NCBI RefSeq assembly: GCF_007655135.1
Contig: NC_045127.1
Coordinates: 19,510,199 to 19,574,198, forward strand
Reading direction: 5' to 3'
Origin: Punica granatum
Taxonomy: Eukaryota > Streptophyta > Magnoliopsida > Myrtales > Lythraceae
DNA: 64,000 bases
The notes beneath the pieces were generated by a model. The model ran no database searches. It saw only the letters and a program-made list of their open reading frames with translations, and was not told the DNA's origin. Shown here piece after piece: positions 56,979 through 64,000 of the stretch (the stretch's first letter is position 1; each line of letters opens with the position of its first letter). Both the position numbers and the translations under genes were made by a program.

Positions 56979-58227
56979 AATCCGACAAATATTCCTCCTG
57001 AAAATGAGCAGGAGAGAAGAATGAGGAGAATGGAGGAAACCATCCAAGCCCACCAAGCAGGCACATCTCGTCTTGATTACGGTGACTTCAATTGGAACTT
57101 ATTCCCGAGCATGCGGTTGCCTCCGAAAATCAAAATTCCAAACTTTAAGAGATATGATGGGACCAAGGACCTGAGGCATCATCTCCGCCACTACCAAAGC
57201 AAGATGTTTCAGTATTGGGACTACGAGGAATTCATAATCCAGACATTCCAGGACAGTCTCATGGGACCAGCACTGGATTGGTTCATGACGCTAAAAGCAG
57301 AGGATATCCCAACTTGGGCGGACCTCTCTCGGAAGTTCCTCAATCAGTACCGCTTCTGTGTGGAGACACCCCCTACACTCCTGGAGCTGAGCACCATGGA
57401 GATGAACGAAAATCAGGCTTTTGAAGCCTACGTAACAGAGTGGAGGGGGAAAGCGGCAAAGCATATCCCTCCGATCAGTGAGATCCAGCAAGTGCAACTG
57501 TTCCATTCCACGCTAAAAGGTGTAAACTACTTGCACCTCTTATCTCACGCCTCCCCATTCTTCGAGCTTATTGAAGCCGGGAAGAATCTCGACATGGGCA
57601 TCAAGTTGGGGAGGACCGAGGGACTGACCAGGAAGAAGGAAGGGGAGGCACCGAAGAAGCAAGTCACCGGTACCTCCAGAAGGACCAAGGATGCCACCGT
57701 TAGTGCTGTCAACCCGGGGCATGAACCCCTGCAGCAATTTTCGGTGAACTATGCACCTACGCCTTTGGCTCCTCAAGTATATGCACGCCCCGTGCATTAT
57801 GCTCCACCCTACTAGCCATAACAAGCGTATTATTCAGCCCCGCCACTCATCATTCAGCCGCAACCACCACAACAACACGCCCCAGTCCAAAGCAAAGCCC
57901 CGGCTTCGAGACCTCCTCAGCCGGCGCAACGGACTCCTGCTCTGTAAGCTCAACAGGGCAATACTGCCCCATCTCGCCTACGCAAACAATTCGTTCCTAC
58001 CGGCTTCTTTGTCCCACATTTACCGGCAACTTCTAGTAGGGAACAAGATTCGATCGGAGGCGCCACATCCTAACTTCGATCCAACAGTACAGAATCAGAG
58101 CATCCGTTGTGAATTTCATCAGGGTGCTCCAGGTCACACAACTGACAATTGTTGGAAGCTCTGAGAGAAGATACAGGAGATCATTGACACAAAGCAAATC
58201 TCCTTCAACGAGGTTAAGCCACCGAAT
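56979..58227 (+). pseudogene. Element B gag, N-terminus deleted
   Basis: Starts within what in A is residue ~255 of gag (NIPPENEQERR-like region); about 0.8 kb with the start codon and proline-rich third is absent. The capsid domain is well preserved and open: IKIPNFKRYDGTKDLRHHLR, IIQTFQDSLMGPALDWFMTL, FLNQYRFCVETPPTLLELST. After a stop at 57813 and a 2-bp loss near 58005 the zinc knuckle CEFHQGAPGHTTDNC is read in another frame, followed by a CGA-to-TGA stop at 58162. Confidence 0.88.
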
Positions 58228-59820
58228 GTGCGAATAAACCCTCTCCTTGATCACGGGTCAAGCTTAGGGCCCACAATCAACATGATCAGTATATACGCTA
58301 TTGGAGAAGAAGAGGAGGCACAGGAATCCCCGGCTCCATTTGTCATCGAAGTGGCATCCGCCCCGTTCATCATCAACGTTCCTGAAAAGGAGCCCTATCA
58401 AGATAGTCGAGTTCCCTGGAATTACGGGGGTGAGGTTGCCAACGCTGAACAGGAGTTGAGCGCGATGGGCATTACGCACTCAGGAAGAGTTTACCAAGGT
58501 TTGGAGCTTGCAAACAATGGGAAAGCTTCTACTGTCGCACTCAACGATAACTTGAGAGCCGCATCCACTCCCACGAAGAAGGTATCAAAAGAGGAAGCTG
58601 AAGCCTTCATGAGAGTGATTAAAGCGAGCGAGTACAAGGTGGTTGAACAAATGGGCAAGTCACCGGCCCACATCTCGCTGCTAGCATTGCTTCTAAGTTC
58701 CAAACAGCATCGAGACGCTGTTCTGAAGGTTCTCACAGCGGCACAAGTGCCGAAGGAGACTGCATCGGAGAAGATCGAGGAGACTGTGAGCTCTATCTTC
58801 TCGAATCAAATCTCCTTTTCTGAAGACGAAATTCCCTCGGAGGGTCAAGGACACTTGCGGGCATTGCACATTGTCTGCATGTGCAACAATCACGTCGTCG
58901 GTCTAGTTATGATCGACAACGGTTCGGCTCTTAACGTGTGCCCCGTCTCCACGTTGAAACAGATGAACGTGGACATGAGCCGCATCCGTGCAAGCAAGAT
59001 GACTGTTCGAGCCTTTGATGGCTCAAGGAGAGACGTAAACAGGGAAATTGTCCTTCTTATCGACGTGGGACTATACTCATTCTCCGTCACCTTCCAAATT
59101 CTCGAGATCCTTAATGCATTCAGTCTCTTGCTGGGAAGACCCTGGATCCATGTTGTCGGCGCTGTTCCTTCCTCTCTACATCAGAAGTTGAAGTTCTTTG
59201 TCGAAGGCAAGCTCATCACTGTCAATGGTGAAGAGGACTACACGATATACAAGGAGACAACAGTCCCCAATGTCAGCATCGGCGAAGACTAGAATATCCC
59301 TTTCCACTCTTTCGATACCATCTTCGCGATTCGAGACTATGAATAAGTTGATCCATCTCGGGCCGATTGCATGATAGGGAAAGTTCTGTTGAGGAGCGAC
59401 TACGTCCTTGGAACCAGTCTCGGAGCACATGCATCATTCGCCTTGTTCAGGGGAAGAATATCGAAATAGGAGGGGACTCGGCTTTCACCCCTCCTGCCAT
59501 GAGATCGTTCAGGCACGCCGCGGCAAGCATCTCCACCGCCTCGCAGCTCATTATGGAAAGCTCTCCAGGGGCATTCTAGTTCCGCCCCTCTTGCAGTTCT
59601 TCCCGGGGCCACCGCTCGTTGTTGGAGGCACATCTGATGACACACCCACCGAGTCAGAGGACTCCTCCTCGGATACGATTGAAGCGCCCTTTGTACTCTC
59701 AGACGTCTATGCTATCACCAAGGAGACATCTTCCAAGGCTCCAATCCGCTGGGCACAAGAGAACGAGGAGCTGAACAATTGGACCGCAATCCCGTGCTAT
59801 TCAGTCGTAGTCGCCAATGT
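58228..59820 (+). pseudogene. Element B protease region
   Basis: A 355-codon stretch (58228-59292) is open and holds the intact aspartic protease motif VMIDNGSALNVCPVSTLKQM and FSLLLGRPWIHVVG. CAG-to-TAG ends it at 59290-59292. An indel around 59440 destroys the G-patch-like segment and shifts the frame; EEYRNRRGLGFHPSCHEIV onward is readable to the exon end (SVVVANV), which runs into the intron donor at 59821. Confidence 0.88.
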
Positions 59821-60013
59821 GTAAGATGGTCCTTATATATAATGCTACCTGCACGCTGGCAATGCCATAAGCCGCGTGACAGAAGAGGGATTTTTGTTAG
59901 GGCTTTGTTAATGAGATCCCTACATGCACTTTTTGAATTCTTGTGTCTAAATTCTCTTTCTTGCTCTCGTTTCTAGCACGCTAATTTATGAAACAATTTG
60001 CTTCTATTTCCAT
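59821..60013 (+). other. Intron between protease and RT in element B (193 bp)
   Basis: Donor AATGT/GTAAGATGG. The stretch is T-rich towards the end and finishes CTATTTCCAT before GCTCCAATCGAATCC. Removing 59821-60013 gives exactly the reading seen in element A at 21730-21740 (AATGTGCTCC) and keeps the protease-to-RT junction in frame (phase 2). Element M has the homologous 206-bp intron. The acceptor's expected CAG is CAT here, so this copy may no longer splice at this point. Confidence 0.88.
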
Positions 60014-61424
60014 GCTCCAATCGAATCCAAATCACGGACACAATGATTTGAATCCACTCGAAACACACCTCGAAAAGCCCCTACCCACATACTTTGGGGA
60101 AAGGCTTGACGAGGACGGTCACGTGCCCGAGGTAGAGGAGATTTTGCATCATCTTGAAAACCACCAACTCACCTCCGTCGAGCCAACTGAAGAAATAAAT
60201 ATAGGCACTACAGAATCGGGATGGGACTCGACCCTGCACAGAGAGCCCGAATGATCGGTTTCTTAACAGAGTATCAGGAAGTCTTTGCTTGGTCCTACGA
60301 TGATATACCAGACCTAGACCCCTCGATCATAAAGCATTTCCTCCCACGACATTGAAAGATTCTCGCCCAAGCGCCAACACTTGCGGCGTTAACGAGCCAT
60401 CCTTCTCCTACGCATTAAGGAAGAGATCATCAAGCAGGTAGACGCGGGATTCTTGGAGGTATGCAATTACTCTGAATGGGTAGGGAACATTGTTCCAGTG
60501 GAGAAGAAGAATGGGAAAGTCAGAGTTTGCATCGACTATCGAGACCTTAACAGGGCTAACCCAAAGGATAACTTCCCGCTGCCTCATATTGATGTTTTGG
60601 TGGACAACACCGCGCGCCACACTTAATTCTTCTTCATGGACGGCTTCTCTAGATACAATCAGATTCAAATGGCCGAGAAGGATAAAGTTAAAACCACATT
60701 TATCACGATGTGGGGCACATTCTGCTACAAGGTCATACCTTTTAGTCTAAAAAATGCCGGGGCAACCTATCAACGGGTGATGGTCACTCTTTTTCATGAC
60801 ATTATGCATAAAGAGATTGAGGTCTACGTCGATGACATGATCGCGAAGTCCAAGGAAGGAGAACATCAACTGGTCAATCTCACACGACTATTTGAGCGTC
60901 TCAAGCAGTATAAGCTTCGGCTCAACCTGGCGAAATGCACCTTCGGCGTCAAGTCAGGGAAATTGCTAGGGTTTGTAGTTAGTGAGAAGGGCATCGAGGT
61001 CGACCCTGATAAAGTCAAGGCGATCATGGAGCTGCCTCCCCCATCGACAGTGCGCGAAGTAAGGAGCTTCTTAGGACGGCTCAATTACATCGCGCGCTTC
61101 ATCGCAAATGTCACAAACAAATGCCAACCGCTCTTCCGTCTACTTCGCAAAAAAGCAGCAGTTGAGTGGGATAACGAGTGTCAAAAAGCTTTCGATACAG
61201 TCAAGGCATATCTAATTCAGCCGCCGGTGTTGGTCCCACCGATACCGGATCGTCCTCTCATCTTGTACCTGACAGTACGCCGACAATCCCTCGGATGCAT
61301 GTTAGGACAAAAGGACGATTCCACACACGTAGAGAGACCAATTTATTATTTGAGCAAGAATTTCATTAAAAGGGAGTCTAACTACCCTGAAATAGAGAAA
61401 ATGTGTTGCGCGCTTGTATAAGTC
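60014..61424 (+). pseudogene. Element B reverse transcriptase and first RNase H
   Basis: The exon begins LQSNPNHGHND as in A. A 19-bp deletion near 60222 and a 2-bp deletion near 60345 shift the frame; TAA follows at ~60390 and TAA at ~60625. From 60636 a 261-codon stretch is open with MDGFSRYNQIQ, FSLKNAGATYQRV, the catalytic YVDDMIAKSKEG, LNLAKCTFGVKSGKLLGF and the first RNase H (LILYLTVRRQSLGCMLGQKD). TAA at 61419-61421 replaces a Trp codon. Confidence 0.92.
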
Positions 61425-63394
61425 ATGCAAAGGCTCCGGCAGTACACTCTCTACCACACCATCCGTTTGTTGCCCAAGACGGATCCCCTGAAGTACCTGC
61501 TCGATAGTCCGTCCTCCATGAGGAACATAGCGAAGTGGCGTTGTCAACTGACGAAGTATGACATCGAGTACGTGTCGCGCACATCAGTGAAGGGCCAAGC
61601 GATAGTATATCATCTAGTAGAGTTCCCGATTGATGATTACACACCAATCAACTCTGACTTTCCAGACGAAGGAATCCTCCAAGTTAATGATGAGGAGGAA
61701 ACCCCCGGATGGAAGATATACTTTGATGGTGCAGTCAATTCCACCATATCGGGTATTGGCACAGTGTTGATATCCCCTGAAGGACGCCATTTCCCAGTTG
61801 CAGCGAAGATTGACTTCCCCTGCACCAACAACATAGCCGAGTATGAGGCATGTATCCTCGGCTTGCAAGCAGCGATCGACTTCAAAGTCAAGGAGCTCGA
61901 AGTGTTTGGAGAATCCATGCTCACAATTTTTCAGACGCTCAAGCAGTGGAAGACGAGGGATCCCAAGCTAGTGTCGTATCACGAGTATCTCGAGGAGTTA
62001 GTAGAGAACTTCGAGAAAGTCTCGTTCACGTATACGCCACGCATGAAGAACCAATTTGCCGATGCACTCGCAACACTCGCTTCCATGGTGAGCATCACAA
62101 AAGAGAATCTCATCGAGCCCCTCGAATTCGAAATTACTCAGGGCCCTACCCATTGCGATGTAATCGACACTGTCGATGGCAAACCTTGGTATGCAGACAT
62201 CAAGCACTTGCTGCAAACCGGGCAATTCCCTGCTTTTATTGATCGTCATGACCGGAGAACTCTTCGGCTCATTGCAGCAAATTTCTTCCTAAGCGGTGAG
62301 ACTCTCTACCGCAGTTCATTCGATGCCACACTACTACGGTGTGTCGACGAAAATGAGGCACAACGTCTCATGGAAGAAGTGCACGAAGGAAATTGCGGAC
62401 CGCACATGAACGGGCTCATGTTAGCGAAGAAGCTCATGCGACTTGGTTACTTCTGGTCCACAATAGAAACTGACTGCGTCAAGCATGTCAGGCATTGTCA
62501 TCTGTGCCAAGTTTACGCGAATCAGATCAAAGCCCCGCCCAATGAACTGCATCCAATGGCAGCTCCGTGGACCTTCTCAATGTGGGGGATGGACGTAATT
62601 GGTCCTATCACTCCGAAAGCATCCAACGGACACTTGTTCATATTGGTAGCTATCGATTACTTCACTCAATGGATCGAAGCTATCACTCTTGCGTCGGTTA
62701 CTGCAAAGGCCGTGGCACGCTTCCTTAAGCGCGACATCATTGCACGCTACGGGGTCCCTGCGACTCTCATCACAGACAATGCCAAGAACTTGAACAACAA
62801 ACTCATTGACGAGCTCTGTGCACGGTTCAAAATGAATGGTGCGGTAGAGGCAGCAAACAAAAACATCAAGAAAATCATCGAAAAAATGACGGTGAATTAC
62901 AAGGATTGGCACGAGATGCTTCCGTTTGCACTCTTGGCTTATCGGACATTTGTCCGCTCGTCTACCGGGGCAACCCCGTAATTTTTGGTCTACGACATGG
63001 AAGCAGTTCTTCTAGTTGAAGTAGAGATTCCCTCCATGAGGGTCCTTGCCGAGTCCAAGCTCAAGGAAGCGGAATGGGCGAATCAGCGCTACGAACAGCT
63101 TAATCTCATCGATGAGAAGCGGCTAACAGCACTTTGCCATGGTCAGTGCTATCAGCAAAGAATGGCCCGAGCATTTAACAAGAAAGTTCGTCCCCGCGAG
63201 TTCAGCCCCGGCGACCTCATCTTGCGGAAAGTCTTGCACATAGCCCCAGATTCCATGGGCAAATTTGCTTACAAGTATGACAGTTCCTTCATTGTCAAGG
63301 AAGTCTTCGACGGAGGGGCAATCATTCTCAATGACATGGATGGGAACGAGAACGCTCTTCCAATGCTGATGCTCTGAAGAAATACTATCCTTGA
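61425..63394 (+). pseudogene. Element B second RNase H and integrase
   Basis: Open for 518 codons to 62981. The second RNase H is intact at its acidic positions: YFDGAVNSTISGIG, IAEYEACILGLQAAID, EVFGESMLTIFQ (Glu where A has Asp) and QFADALATLAS. The integrase zinc domain HEGNCGPHMNGLMLAKKLMR with HCHLCQVYANQ has both Cys. The core has WGMDVIGPITPKAS and ITDNAKNLNNKL. A 36-bp in-frame deletion then removes 12 residues (the HRNSSPYHPQ part) just before the NGAVEAANKNI Glu segment. TAC-to-TAA lies at 62979, and a 4-bp loss near 63360 shifts the last codons; the original end is 63394. Confidence 0.92.
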
Positions 63395-63558
63395 TAGTGT
63401 TTCTGTCATCCCACGGCGGATGCTTCGTCAATGCACATTGCTTTTTGCTTTTCTTTGCACGCACAATCCCCAACACTTTCATTTCTGCTAACTCTTGTAC
63501 TCCCTTCTTCTATTCTTTCCATTTCTCAGAACTTTTGAGAGAAAATGAATAAATTTCC
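63395..63558 (+). other. Start of element B 3' untranslated region
   Basis: Non-coding, alignable with A 25177-25344. Nothing further recognised. Confidence 0.6.
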
Positions 63559-63845
63559 CGCTAGGTTGAAAACCTCTTTGAGGCGACCTATGCAAAAATT
63601 AGGGAATGAAGGGCACAGTCTAAAATTCCGCAAAGGGGGGCCGTGGCAAAAGGAGAGTACAAAACAAAATCCTCGCTAGGCTGAAAACCCGAAAATAGAG
63701 GTCTAGGCAAAAGTTAGAGGAACTGAGAGGTGCGATCAAACCCAATACGGGCGATCGTAGCAAAATGTGAGCTCTAAACGAGGGAAATGTCAAAAAAAAT
63801 ACCCTGCTAGGTCGTCACGCATCTTACGACCTAGACAAAAGTTAA
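63559..63845 (+). repeat. Stem-loop modules downstream of pol in element B
   Basis: Three modules at about 63559, 63673 and 63805 match those of A in order and spacing. The third has a perfect nine-base stem, CTAGGTCGT and ACGACCTAG. In A the same stem has two changes that both leave G-U pairs in RNA (TTAGGTCGT with GCGACCTAG). Each module is followed by GCAAAA or ACAAAA. Confidence 0.75.
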
Positions 63846-64000
63846 GGGCCTTTGGAAGCTCGACCACGAAATGACAGCTACACTCAATGTGAAGCGACAA
63901 CGAGTAGTGGTTTGGCAGTCTGCGACGCGAGCAAACTCTCCTTGACTCTCCGGGCACGAGACACCTTTCGACATGGGGTCAAATCGTTGTATCATTGCTC
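63846..64000 (+). other. Element B 3' untranslated region, cut by the window end
   Basis: Continues to align with A 25646-25800. The minisatellite, polypurine tract and 3' LTR expected for B lie beyond the window. Confidence 0.6.

Larger units (their letters stand above)
49457..64000 (+). mobile_element. Ogre-like (Ty3/gypsy, Tat) element B, 5' LTR to 3' untranslated region
   Basis: Second plus-strand member of the family: full 5' LTR, primer site, leader, ORF1, gag, protease, intron, RT/RNase H, second RNase H, integrase and the first ~600 bp of the 3' untranslated region. It runs off the window before the 3' LTR. Domain content equals A, but B keeps the intron and has its own deletions (gag N-terminus, 19 bp before RT, 36 bp in integrase). 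It inserted in an LTR fragment; the left flank is GTGTT. Confidence 0.92.

Overview
The window is plant nuclear DNA made almost entirely of nested LTR retrotransposons. I find no host gene, tRNA, rRNA or CRISPR array. The element types (Ty1/copia of the Tnt1-94 kind, and very large Ty3/gypsy elements of the Tat/Ogre kind with an extra DUF7745-like ORF before gag and two RNase H domains) point to a flowering plant, probably a eudicot. The sequence alone does not name the species. Nearly every premature stop I compared is a C-to-T or G-to-A change (CAG/CAA/CGA/TGG to stop), as expected for old, methylated, silent DNA.

Left part. Positions 1-10770 are the 3' part of a Ty1/copia element (+ strand): integrase, reverse transcriptase (RT), RNase H, polypurine tract and 3' LTR. 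Its RT is split just before the YVDD active site by a 6178-bp sequence (1892-8069) flanked by the 5-bp duplication GTATG. This insert has LTR ends and no coding sequence, so I read it as a giant solo LTR of the Ogre-like family. The copia element sits in an older minus-strand Ogre-like element, called M here (10771-14382 and 31521-39740). M in turn sits in the LTR of another minus-strand element, L3 (39741-42904).

Middle. A plus-strand Ogre-like element, A (14383-31520), lies inside M's gag gene. A has a truncated 5' LTR, a primer binding site, a long leader, ORF1 (DUF7745 plus coiled coil), gag, protease with a G-patch-like segment, RT, two RNase H domains, integrase, a 1.9-kb 3' untranslated region with stem-loop modules and a minisatellite, and a 4.4-kb 3' LTR. 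One deletion explains both the missing start of A's 5' LTR and the missing middle of M's gag.

Right part. Positions 42905-49456 hold LTR pieces and a collapsed minus-strand element, N (LTR, primer site, leader and ORF1 joined to the last ~150 bp of an LTR). From 49457 to the window end lies a second plus-strand element, B, with a full 5190-bp 5' LTR, ORF1, a gag lacking its N-terminal region, protease, an intron, RT/RNase H, integrase and the start of the 3' untranslated region.

How the parts relate. The LTR supplies promoter and RNA ends, the primer site starts reverse transcription, gag builds the particle, and the pol domains process proteins, copy RNA to DNA and integrate it. The most informative observation is that M and B carry a ~200-bp intron between protease and RT, while A lacks exactly that stretch. 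A therefore looks like a copy made from spliced RNA. Conserved splice-like signals in the LTRs and directly before ORF1, recurrent ~120-bp foldbacks in the LTRs, and stem-loop modules after pol suggest an RNA-level expression programme that coding annotation alone would miss.
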